Origin: Clostridiales bacterium
GTDB lineage: Bacteria > Bacillota > Clostridia > Oscillospirales > Oscillospiraceae
Direction: 5' to 3'
Assembly (NCBI GenBank): GCA_019418525.1
Contig: DYBS01000001.1
Span: forward strand, 1 to 37,681
Length of the DNA: 37,681 nt
The translations under genes were made by a program, and so were the position numbers. This document shows positions 24,738 through 32,107 of this stretch, in pieces (the stretch's first letter is position 1; every line of letters begins with the position of its first letter). The notes beneath the pieces were generated by a model. That model made no database searches, had not been told where the DNA came from, and saw nothing but the letters and a program-made list of their open reading frames with translations.

Positions 24738-24765
24738 GGGAGGGACGGCCAAGGCCGTCTCTCCC
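24738..24765 (+). repeat. Intercistronic hairpin between ulaA and ulaB
   Basis: A 13-bp stem (24738-24750 with 24753-24765, one G-U pair) over an AA turn, followed by GGACGGAGTTTCCCC without a proper T-tract. It probably protects or processes the ulaA message. An AT-rich stretch follows before ulaB, in which I do not see a convincing promoter. Confidence 0.65.
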
Positions 24766-24842
24766 GGACGGAGTTTCCCCCACATCTGCCACCAAATTAC
24801 GATATACGATAAGTATATAAACTTAAAAGGAGAAATATCGCT

Positions 24843-25148
24843 ATGGCTAACCTTGATAACAAGAAGCTGCTTGCCTGCTGCGCCAACGGCGCCGGTTCCT
24901 CTCTGATGATGGAAAAGGCCATCGACAAGGTCATGAAGAAGTACAGCGTCAAGCCCGCCGAGCTGCGCCACTGCCCCGTGTCCGAGGGCAAGTCCGCCGC
25001 CCGCAACTACGACGTGGTCTTCTGCGCCCGCACCTTTGAGAAGAACTTTGAGGACGCCAAGAAGGCCGGCACCGTGGTCATCCCCCTGCGCAACGTCATG
25101 TCCGCCCAGGAGATCGAGAAGGCTCTGCAGGAGAACGGTCTGCTGTAA
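24843..25148 (+). CDS. ulaB: PTS ascorbate-type EIIB component
   Basis: This is the EIIB phosphoprotein that passes phosphate to the incoming sugar on UlaA. The 101-residue protein has the phospho-cysteine P-loop C-A-N-G-A-G-S-S, with Cys13 as the acceptor next to Cys12. The pattern matches the C-G-N-G-x-G-S-S of lactose/ascorbate-type EIIB. AAAAGGAG precedes the ATG at 24843. The gene order C-A-B followed by ptsH and ptsI differs from the E. coli order A-B-C. Confidence 0.94.
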   Translation: MANLDNKKLLACCANGAGSSLMMEKAIDKVMKKYSVKPAELRHCPVSEGKSAARNYDVVFCARTFEKNFEDAKKAGTVVIPLRNVMSAQEIEKALQENGLL

Positions 25149-25176
25149 GCGGCCGCCAGGAAGGAGTTAAGACACT

Positions 25177-25437
25177 ATGGTACAGTTCAACTACACCATC
25201 CAGGACGAGCTGGGCATCCATGCCCGTCCCGCCGGCCTGCTGGCCAAGCTGGCCAAGAGCTTTGACCCCACTGTTGTCTCCATCACCAAGGACGGCAAGA
25301 CCGTGAAGGCCTCCCAGCTGATGAAGCTGATGGCCCTGGCGGTGAAGAAGGGCAACGAGATCACCGTCACCGTGGAGGGCGAGCGGGAGGAAGAGGCCGC
25401 CGCCGCCATGAAGCAGTTCCTGGAGGAGAATCTCTAA
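25177..25437 (+). CDS. ptsH: HPr phosphocarrier protein, atypical regulatory region
   Basis: HPr carries phosphate from Enzyme I to EIIA. The 86-residue protein has the active-site motif G-I-H-A-R-P-A with His15. Aligned with B. subtilis HPr there is one extra residue before G-K-T-V. The helix normally containing K-S-I-M-G reads K-A-S-Q-L-M-K-L-M: Gln47 aligns with regulatory Ser46, and a serine sits one place earlier. This HPr may thus be a poor HPr-kinase substrate or CcpA partner. GGAAGGAG precedes the ATG. It is 28 nt after ulaB, in one transcript with the PTS it probably serves. Confidence 0.92.
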   Translation: MVQFNYTIQDELGIHARPAGLLAKLAKSFDPTVVSITKDGKTVKASQLMKLMALAVKKGNEITVTVEGEREEEAAAAMKQFLEENL

Positions 25438-25451
25438 CATCCAAACAAGGG

Positions 25452-25511
25452 GGTACCTGTTCTGTCACGCGACAAGGGTTTTGATACGCGGCGAAACAGG
25501 TACCTTTTTAT
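25452..25511 (+). terminator. Terminator/attenuator between ptsH and ptsI
   Basis: A perfect 10-bp stem (25452-25461 with 25495-25504) encloses a 33-nt loop and is followed by TTTTTATTCTTTT. ptsI starts 22 nt further on with no room for a new promoter. It probably limits Enzyme I relative to HPr by partial read-through; the long loop could also hold a regulatory site. Confidence 0.75.
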
Positions 25512-25532
25512 TCTTTTATAGGGGGTATCGTC

Positions 25533-27191
25533 ATGATTTTGATCCAAGGACAGGGTGTCTCCAAGGGCGTGGAGAAGGGCAACATCTATTTCTTCCAGCG
25601 GCCGGACACCGCGGTGGTGAAGGTGGAGAACGCCGACGTGGAGGTCGAGAAGGCCCGCCTGGCCGAGGCTCAGAAAAAGTCCATGGAGCAACTGGAGGCC
25701 CTGGCCGACAAGTGCCGGGAGGAGGCCGGTGAGGACTCCGCCGTCCTCTTTGAGACCCACGCCATGTTCGTTGAGGACGAGGACTATGTGGCCAACATCA
25801 TGGAGATGCTGGAGAACGAGAAGTGCAACGCCGAGTACGCTGTGCAGGTGGCCGGAGAGCAGTTTGCTGAGATGTTCGCCTCCATGGAGGACGCCTATCT
25901 GCGGGCCCGCGCCGCCGACATCAAAGACGTCACCCAGCGCATCCTCAATAACCTGATGGGCATCGTGGAGGGCGGCATCGACTCTGAGGAGCCGGTGATC
26001 CTGGCCGCCGACGACCTGGCCCCCTCGGAGACTCTGCAGCTGGACAAGAGCAAGATTCTGGGCTTCATCACCAAGGGCGGCTCCAGCAACAGCCACACCG
26101 CCATCCTGGCCCGCACCATGGGTATCCCCGCCATCTGCGGCCTGGGCGACGGGCTGAAGGAGGAGTACAATGGGCGTCTGGCCTATATCGACGGCGAGAC
26201 CGGCCAGGTGACCCTGGACCCCGATGAGCTGACCCTGACCGCCCTGCGGGACAAGCACCAGAAGCAGGCCGAGATGAAGGAGCTCATGCAGACCATGAAG
26301 GGCCAGGAGGATGTCACCCTGGACGGCCGGCACATCAAGCTCTACTGCAACATCGGCTCCCCCGAGGATGTGGCGGCGGTGCTGGCCAACGACGGCCAGG
26401 GCATCGGCCTGTTCCGCTCCGAGTTCCTCTATCTGGCCGCCAGCGACTACCCCACTGAGGACGAGCAGTTTGAGGCCTACAAGACCGTAGCCTCTGCCAT
26501 GAACGGCAAGCGGGTCATCATCCGCACTCTGGACATCGGCGCGGACAAGCAGGTGGACTACTTCCACCTCACCAAGGAGGAGAACCCCGCTATGGGCCTG
26601 CGGGCCATCCGCATCTGCCTGAACCGGCCCGAGGTGTTCCGCACCCAACTGCGCGCCCTGTACCGCGCCTCCGCCTACGGCAAGGTGGCCATCATGTTCC
26701 CCATGATCACCTCGGTCTGGGAGGTCAAGGAGTGCAAGCGGGCCTGCCAGAGCGTCATGCAGGAGCTGACCAAGGAGGGCGTGCCCTTCAACCCCGATAC
26801 CGAGATTGGCATTATGATCGAAACCCCCGCCTCCGTGTTCATGGCCCCGGAGCTGGCCAAGCTGGTGGACTTTTTCTCGGTGGGCACCAACGACCTGACC
26901 CAGTACACCCTGGCCTGCGACCGGCAGTGCAACGACCTGGGCAAGTTCTTCGATCCCCACCACCCCGCCGTGCTGCGGGCCCTGAAGCAGGCCGCCGACG
27001 CCGCCCACGAGGCCGGTATCTGGATCGGCATCTGCGGTGAGCTGGGCGCCGACCTGTCGCTGCTGCCCACCTTCCTGGCCATCGGCATCGACGAGCTGTC
27101 CGTCTCCCCGTCCTCCGTGCTGCCCCTGCGGGCCGAGATTCGCAAGAGCATCGCCAAGACCTGCACCTTGGACATGCTCAACAACATCTGA
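25533..27191 (+). CDS. ptsI: PTS Enzyme I (phosphoenolpyruvate-protein phosphotransferase)
   Basis: Enzyme I takes phosphate from phosphoenolpyruvate and gives it to HPr, the first step of all PTS transport. The 552 residues include the N-terminal HPr-binding domain, the phospho-histidine His188 in G-G-S-S-N-S-H-T-A, and the PEP-binding barrel with Arg295, Arg331, Glu430, Asp454 and the catalytic Cys501 in C-G-E-L-G-A-D. It is slightly shorter than the usual 570 residues. The ribosome site is GGGGG, weaker than elsewhere in this operon. Finding EI inside a sugar-specific operon suggests this PTS is self-contained. Confidence 0.95.
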   Translation: MILIQGQGVSKGVEKGNIYFFQRPDTAVVKVENADVEVEKARLAEAQKKSMEQLEALADKCREEAGEDSAVLFETHAMFVEDEDYVANIMEMLENEKCNAEYAVQVAGEQFAEMFASMEDAYLRARAADIKDVTQRILNNLMGIVEGGIDSEEPVILAADDLAPSETLQLDKSKILGFITKGGSSNSHTAILARTMGIPAICGLGDGLKEEYNGRLAYIDGETGQVTLDPDELTLTALRDKHQKQAEMKELMQTMKGQEDVTLDGRHIKLYCNIGSPEDVAAVLANDGQGIGLFRSEFLYLAASDYPTEDEQFEAYKTVASAMNGKRVIIRTLDIGADKQVDYFHLTKEENPAMGLRAIRICLNRPEVFRTQLRALYRASAYGKVAIMFPMITSVWEVKECKRACQSVMQELTKEGVPFNPDTEIGIMIETPASVFMAPELAKLVDFFSVGTNDLTQYTLACDRQCNDLGKFFDPHHPAVLRALKQAADAAHEAGIWIGICGELGADLSLLPTFLAIGIDELSVSPSSVLPLRAEIRKSIAKTCTLDMLNNI

Positions 27192-27198
27192 TCCTGTG

Positions 27199-27230
27199 AA
27201 AAAAAGTCCGGCTCCGGCCGGACTTTTTTT
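27199..27230 (+). terminator. Terminator of the ulaG-ptsI operon
   Basis: An A-tract, a 7-bp stem (27206-27212 with 27217-27223) and seven T residues follow the ptsI stop. The mirror arrangement could also act on the minus strand. Confidence 0.92.
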
Positions 27231-27257
27231 CTGCTAAAATTGGAAACCGGTCAGTTC

Positions 27258-27287
27258 TTGACAAAAACCCTATGTTCATGATATAAC
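27258..27287 (+). promoter_or_regulatory. Sigma-A promoter of pflAB
   Basis: TTGACA (27258-27263) and TATAAC (27282-27287) are separated by 18 bp. The predicted start near 27293 falls exactly at the 5' edge of the riboswitch aptamer. Confidence 0.85.
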
Positions 27288-27291
27288 TAGA

Positions 27292-27396
27292 CCTATCATA
27301 TGACTGACGGATGATGTGGAGCATACCACATGGAGTATGATAGACAAAAGCCGACCGTCTGGGCGAGAGAAGCCCGGATTGCCGGCTTTTCTTTTT
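27292..27396 (+). ncRNA. ZTP (pfl motif) riboswitch with terminator platform
   Basis: The leader matches the ZTP/ZMP aptamer. P1 is TATCATA (27294-27300) with TATGATA (27336-27342). P2 is ATGTGG (27314-27319) with CCACAT (27326-27331). A pseudoknot joins GACGG (27306-27310) to CCGTC (27355-27359), and the invariant CTGGGC follows (27359-27364). It closely resembles the crystallised Fusobacterium ulcerans aptamer. The expression platform is a terminator in which AAAAGCCG (27346-27353) pairs with CGGCTTTT (27383-27390), followed by CTTTTT. Its 5' arm includes the GCC that forms P3 with GGC (27362-27364), so ligand binding should block termination and switch pflAB on. ZTP accumulates when 10-formyl-tetrahydrofolate is short. 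Confidence 0.94.
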
Positions 27397-27418
27397 GGAA
27401 AAAGGAGGAAATAAACCG

Positions 27419-28153
27419 ATGGCCGTGGGACGCATCCACTCTCTGGAGTCCATGGGATTGGTGGACGGGCCAGGCATCCGCACCGTGGTCTTTCTGCAGG
27501 GCTGCGCGCTGCGCTGCCAATACTGCCACAACCCTGACACCTGGGACCCCGGCGGACCGGCCCAGACCCTGACCCCGGCGGAGCTGGTGGACAAACTGCT
27601 CCGCTACAAACCCTACTACGGGGAGACCGGCGGGGTGACCTTCTCCGGCGGGGAGCCGCTGCTCCAGCCGGACTTTCTGGCCGAGTGCCTGAAGCGCTGC
27701 CGGGAGGCGGGCATCCACACCTGTCTGGATACCGCCGGGGCCGGACTGGGGGAGTCCGGGGCCATTCTGGCCCACACCGACCTCATCCTGCTGGACGTGA
27801 AGCACTACGACCCCGAGGGGTACCGAGCGGTGACCGGGGCGTCCAGAGAGGCCTTCGACCGCTTCCTGGCCGCCGCCCAGGCGGCGGAGGTCCCCCTGTG
27901 GGTACGCCACGTGGTGGTCCCCGGCCTCACCGACGGGAAGAAGCACCTCGAAGGGCTGGAGCGGTACTTGCAGACCATCCGGCACATCGAGAAGGTGGAG
28001 CTGCTGCCCTACCACACCCTGGGGGTTCACAAGTACGCCGCACTGGGCATCTCCTACCCCCTGGAGGGGGTGGAGCCCATGGACCCCACCAGCCTGAAGG
28101 GCTGGAACCTGAGACTGAACGAGACCTGCTGTGAAAGGAGATCCCGAGTATGA
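27419..28153 (+). CDS. pflA: Pyruvate formate-lyase activating enzyme
   Basis: PflA is a radical-SAM enzyme that installs the glycyl radical on pyruvate formate-lyase. The 244 residues have the 4Fe-4S motif C-x3-C-x2-C (Cys29, Cys33, Cys36 in C-A-L-R-C-Q-Y-C-H-N-P), preceded by D-G-P-G-I-R-T, and the SAM-binding F-S-G-G-E-P-L. AAAGGAGG lies 10 nt before the ATG at 27419; an upstream in-frame TTG at 27395 is in the terminator T-run and is unlikely. The stop overlaps the pflB start as ATGA. The order activase-then-lyase is the reverse of E. coli. Confidence 0.95.
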   Translation: MAVGRIHSLESMGLVDGPGIRTVVFLQGCALRCQYCHNPDTWDPGGPAQTLTPAELVDKLLRYKPYYGETGGVTFSGGEPLLQPDFLAECLKRCREAGIHTCLDTAGAGLGESGAILAHTDLILLDVKHYDPEGYRAVTGASREAFDRFLAAAQAAEVPLWVRHVVVPGLTDGKKHLEGLERYLQTIRHIEKVELLPYHTLGVHKYAALGISYPLEGVEPMDPTSLKGWNLRLNETCCERRSRV

Positions 28154-30393
28154 GTATTGACGTGAATTGCACCGCCTGGAGCGGTTTCCGCACCGGCGAG
28201 TGGCGCCATTTGGTGAATGTCCGCAATTTTATCCAGAAAAACTATACCCCCTATACGGGCGACGCCTCCTTCCTGGCCCCCATTTCCTCCAAAACCGCCG
28301 CGGTGTGGAAACGCGCCCAGGCCCTCATCATCGAAGAGGTGAAGAAGGGCATCATCGACGTGGAGACCCACGCGGTGAGCGGCATCGACAACTTCGCCCC
28401 CGGCTACATCGATGAGGAGAACGAAGTGATCGTGGGCCTCCAGACCGATGCCCCCCTCAAGCGCATCGTGAACCCCTTCGGCGGCATCCGTAACGCCACC
28501 TCCGCCCTGGAGCAGTACGGCTACCAGCTGGACCCGGAGATCGAGCGGCACTTCCGCCTCTACCGCAAGACCCACAACGAGGGCGTGTTCGACGCCTACC
28601 CCAAGCGCACCCGCCTGGCCCGCCACGCCGGGCTCCTCACCGGTCTGCCCGACGCCTACGGCCGGGGCCGGATCGTGGGTGACTACCGCCGGGTGCCCCT
28701 GTACGGCACCGACTTCCTCATCGAGGAGAAAGAAAAAGACCTGGACATGATTGACGGCCCCATGACCGACGAGCGCATCCGCCTGCGGGAGGAGGTCCAG
28801 ATGCAGATCCGGGCTTTGAAGGAGATGGCCTCCATGGCCGCCAAGTACGGCTGTGACATCACCCGCCCGGCGGAGAACGCCCACGAGGCGGTGCAGAACC
28901 TGTACATGGCCTATCTGGCGGGTATCAAGGAGAACAACGGCGCGGCCACCTCCCTGGGCCGCACCGCCACCTTCCTGGACATCTACCTCCAGCGGGACCT
29001 GGAGCGGGGCATCCTGGACGAGCAGGGGGCCCAGGAGCTCATCGACCAGTTCGTCATTAAGCTCCGTCTGGTGCGCCACCTGCGCACCCCCGAGTACAAC
29101 GAGCTCTTCGGCGGCGACCCCACCTGGGTCACCGAGTCCATCGGCGGCATGGGGGTGGACGGCCGCACCCTGGTGACCAAGAGTTCCTTCCGGATGCTCC
29201 ACACCCTCACAAATCTGGGCACCGCCCCCGAGCCTAACCTCACCGTCCTCTGGAGCCAGCACCTCCCCCAGGGTTTTAAAGACTACTGCGCCAAGATGAG
29301 CATCGACACCGACTCCATCCAGTACGAGAGCGACGAGCTCATGCGCCCCATGTACGGCGATGACTACTGCATTGCCTGCTGTGTGTCTGCCATGGCGGTG
29401 GGCAAGCAGATGCAGTTCTTTGGCGCCCGGGCCAACCTGGCCAAGAGCCTGCTGTACGCCATCAACGGCGGCGTGGACGAGAAGAAGGGGGGCGTCATCG
29501 TCCCCAACATCGAATTGGACCGGGACGAGGTGCTGAACTACTCCAAGGTGCTGGGCAACTACAAAAAAGTGCTGTCCTACGTGGCCGAGCTCTATGTGGA
29601 CACCATCAACATCATCCACTACATGCACGACAAGTACGCCTATGAGAGCAGCCAGATGGCCCTCCACGACACCCTGGTGGAGCGGCTGGCCGCCTTCGGT
29701 GTGGCGGGCCTGTCCATCGCCGCCGACTCTCTCTCCGCCATCAAGTTCGCCAAGGTGAAGCCCATCCGTAACGAGGAGGGCATTGCCGTGGACTTCGAGG
29801 TGGAGGGCGACTTCCCCAAGTACGGCAACGACGACGATCGGGTGGACGACATCGCCGTGGAGCTGGTGTCCTACTTCTCGGCCGAGCTCAAGAAGCACCC
29901 CCTCTACCGGAACGCCATCCACACCCTCTCCGCCCTCACCATCACCTCTAATGTGATGTACGGCAAAAAGACCGGCGCCACCCCCGACGGCCGCAAGGCC
30001 GGGGAGCCCTTTGCCCCCGGCGCCAACCCCATGCATGGCCGGGACAAGAACGGCGCCCTGGCCTCCCTCAACTCGGTGGCCAAGATCCCCTACCGGGCGG
30101 TGTGTCAGGACGGCGTGTCCAACACCTTCTCCATCGTGCCCTCCGCCCTGGGCAAGACCGACGCCGAGCGGGTGGACAACCTGGTGCACATCCTGGACGG
30201 CTACTTCATCCAGGGGGCCCACCACCTGAACGTGAATGTGATGAACCGGCAGCTGCTGGTGGACGCCATGGAGCACCCCGAGCAGTACCCGACGTTGACC
30301 ATCCGGGTGTCCGGCTATGCGGTGAACTTCTCCCGCCTGAGCCGCGAGCAGCAGCTGGAGGTCATCAAGCGCACCTTCCACGAGAGCATGTAA
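28150..30393 (+). CDS. pflB: Formate C-acetyltransferase (pyruvate formate-lyase)
   Basis: PflB splits pyruvate with CoA into acetyl-CoA and formate without oxygen, giving fermentative ATP and one-carbon units for purine synthesis. The 747 residues contain the catalytic cysteine pair Cys410-Cys411 in I-A-C-C-V-S-A-M and the glycyl-radical site Gly722 in R-V-S-G-Y-A-V-N-F. The adjacent double cysteine separates true PFL from diol dehydratases, choline lyase and other glycyl-radical enzymes. AAAGGAG precedes the ATG, which overlaps the pflA stop by 4 nt. Expression is set by the ZTP riboswitch upstream. Confidence 0.96.
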   Translation: MSIDVNCTAWSGFRTGEWRHLVNVRNFIQKNYTPYTGDASFLAPISSKTAAVWKRAQALIIEEVKKGIIDVETHAVSGIDNFAPGYIDEENEVIVGLQTDAPLKRIVNPFGGIRNATSALEQYGYQLDPEIERHFRLYRKTHNEGVFDAYPKRTRLARHAGLLTGLPDAYGRGRIVGDYRRVPLYGTDFLIEEKEKDLDMIDGPMTDERIRLREEVQMQIRALKEMASMAAKYGCDITRPAENAHEAVQNLYMAYLAGIKENNGAATSLGRTATFLDIYLQRDLERGILDEQGAQELIDQFVIKLRLVRHLRTPEYNELFGGDPTWVTESIGGMGVDGRTLVTKSSFRMLHTLTNLGTAPEPNLTVLWSQHLPQGFKDYCAKMSIDTDSIQYESDELMRPMYGDDYCIACCVSAMAVGKQMQFFGARANLAKSLLYAINGGVDEKKGGVIVPNIELDRDEVLNYSKVLGNYKKVLSYVAELYVDTINIIHYMHDKYAYESSQMALHDTLVERLAAFGVAGLSIAADSLSAIKFAKVKPIRNEEGIAVDFEVEGDFPKYGNDDDRVDDIAVELVSYFSAELKKHPLYRNAIHTLSALTITSNVMYGKKTGATPDGRKAGEPFAPGANPMHGRDKNGALASLNSVAKIPYRAVCQDGVSNTFSIVPSALGKTDAERVDNLVHILDGYFIQGAHHLNVNVMNRQLLVDAMEHPEQYPTLTIRVSGYAVNFSRLSREQQLEVIKRTFHESM

Positions 30394-30401
30394 AATAAAG
30401 C

Positions 30402-30438
30402 GACGGACAGCTGGGATTCCAGCTGTCCGTCTGTTTTT
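30402..30438. terminator. Terminator between convergent pflB and zinc-ribbon gene
   Basis: A perfect 13-bp stem (30402-30414 with 30419-30431), GATT loop, followed by TGTTTTTA on the plus strand. On the minus strand the downstream sequence GCTTTATTTTA also gives a usable T-rich tail, so it probably serves both genes. Confidence 0.9.
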
Positions 30439-32044
30439 AGGAGACTTGGATGGGTTCCATCCCGTCAATGACGTGCCAGATGCTGCCGTTCTCCAGCTCC
30501 ACCTGCAAGGGGGAGCTGGAGCTGTACTGGATGTTCAGGACATCCTCCAACTCCTCCAGCGGCTCCGGGGGCCCGTCCCAGGGGACATAGCAGAGCTGAC
30601 TGCCGTCATCATAATAAAATCCGTTCCAGAGGGGATAGACCGTCTGACACTTCTCGCTGATCAGCTCCGGGGTGCCGCCCGCCTTCAGCCGCCACAGCCC
30701 GGTATCGCTCCGGCAGAGCGCGGTGCTCCCGTCCGGGCTTACCCCTTCCAGGTGGACATCCTCCCCGGGGTCCTCCCACCGGAGGGTGGACCGGTTCTTC
30801 TGAAACTGCCAGAGCTGGTTCTCCCGGACATACCACAGGGACTCACCGGCGGCGTCCGGCAGCGCCTGGTCAAAGTCCTCCAGAACCGGCGTGAGTACGC
30901 CCTCCTCCAGGCGGTACAACGCCTGGACGTCGCTGCCGAAGGAGACGAAGTAGCCCTGGGTCAGATCGTCACAGTCCAGCACAGCGACGCTGTTCCGCTG
31001 GTAAATGCCGGCGGTGCTGCCCCGCGTCTGGAACAGAGCGAGGGGATAGAGAAACCCGGAATAGGACCAGTTCCGGCTGCCGTCCACCAGATAGGTCATG
31101 GTGTCGCCAAATAGGAGCAGCTGGTCCCCGGTCCGGTTGGTCAGGGCGCTGAAATGCTCGGTGTAGCCCACCAGATGGCTGGTCGAGCCGTCCCAGCAGC
31201 AGATGGCGGAGGAGCTGGTCTGGGCGGACTCTTCCAATCCGTAATAGACATAACGCCCGCCATCCGAGAGGGAGTATACTATGGCGTTCTCCGCCAGGGG
31301 GAGCTCCTCCGGGACCCCATCCTCCCGGAGCAAGTACCAGCAGTCGGTCTGGTTATCAAAGTAGGCCACGGTGTCCCCCGAAGGGGAGACCCGCACTCCG
31401 TCCGCCGAGCAGTCCTCCACCAGCTTCTCCCGCGTGCCGCTGGGGAGGGAACAGCGCCACAGTGTCCCGTCCGTCAGGGCGCAATAAAAGACGCTGCCGT
31501 CCGCGGAGAGGTCGTTGGCGGTCATGGTCCCCTCGGGGCGATTGAGAGGGATGAGGCCGTCGGCGGTGACCACCCCCGCCAGAACGCCCTCGCGGTCCAT
31601 GGCCAGACAGGACTGGCCGTCCAGGAAGGAGGTGAGATTGCTCACCCCCTCCTCCGGGCCCACCACCAGCTCCCCGTCGTAGTAGAAGCACTCGCTCCCG
31701 TCATTGGCTCTGGACCAGATGCTGAGCAGGGCGGCGGGGCGGGGCTGGAATCCCTCCGTCGGGCGGTTCAGCCCCACCAGCGCGGCCAGGACCACCACCA
31801 GCGCCGCACAGACGCCGCCCAGGAGGAGCCGCCTCCGGCCTTTGATGTGGGGTGACCGGAGGGGAAACCGGCGATGCCCCACAGCGGGGACGACCGCCTC
31901 TGTGGGCGTATTTTCCACCGCCGGAGCCGCCGATGTGGACAACTCCTCCTCCACCCGCCCGCCCTCCACCTGGAGGGCCGCGCCGCAGTGGGCGCAAAAG
32001 ACCTCGTCCTCCCGGCAGGGCGTCCCGCAGCGGGCACAGTACAT
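30437..32044 (-). CDS. Zinc-ribbon, single-TM protein with propeller-like domain
   Basis: The 535-residue protein begins with a cytoplasmic zinc ribbon (Cys3, Cys6, Cys17, Cys20). A low-complexity linker and a basic patch (K-G-R-R-R) precede one membrane segment at about 72-91. The remaining ~440 residues lie outside and consist of repeated WD40/TolB-like strands (G-S-V-F-Y-C-A-L-T-D-G-T-L-W, G-D-T-V-A-Y-F-D, G-R-Y-V-Y-Y-G), suggesting a beta-propeller. Such zinc-ribbon membrane proteins are frequent in clostridia and their roles are mostly unknown. GAGGAGG precedes the ATG at 32044. The start is only about 25 nt from the terminator of the hydrogenase-like operon, so transcription may come by read-through. 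Confidence 0.75.
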   Translation of the reverse strand: MYCARCGTPCREDEVFCAHCGAALQVEGGRVEEELSTSAAPAVENTPTEAVVPAVGHRRFPLRSPHIKGRRRLLLGGVCAALVVVLAALVGLNRPTEGFQPRPAALLSIWSRANDGSECFYYDGELVVGPEEGVSNLTSFLDGQSCLAMDREGVLAGVVTADGLIPLNRPEGTMTANDLSADGSVFYCALTDGTLWRCSLPSGTREKLVEDCSADGVRVSPSGDTVAYFDNQTDCWYLLREDGVPEELPLAENAIVYSLSDGGRYVYYGLEESAQTSSSAICCWDGSTSHLVGYTEHFSALTNRTGDQLLLFGDTMTYLVDGSRNWSYSGFLYPLALFQTRGSTAGIYQRNSVAVLDCDDLTQGYFVSFGSDVQALYRLEEGVLTPVLEDFDQALPDAAGESLWYVRENQLWQFQKNRSTLRWEDPGEDVHLEGVSPDGSTALCRSDTGLWRLKAGGTPELISEKCQTVYPLWNGFYYDDGSQLCYVPWDGPPEPLEELEDVLNIQYSSSSPLQVELENGSIWHVIDGMEPIQVS

Positions 32045-32060
32045 AGGATGACCTCCTCTC

Positions 32061-32100
32061 GAAAGACAAACGGGAGCGGTACAGACTGTACCGCTCCCGT
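32061..32100 (-). terminator. Terminator of the hydrogenase-like operon
   Basis: On the minus strand a 15-bp near-continuous stem (32100-32086 with 32084-32070) is followed by TTGTCTTTC. It lies 7 nt after the stop of the hydrogenase-like gene and directly before the ribosome site of the zinc-ribbon gene. Confidence 0.85.
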
Positions 32101-32107
32101 AAAAGGA

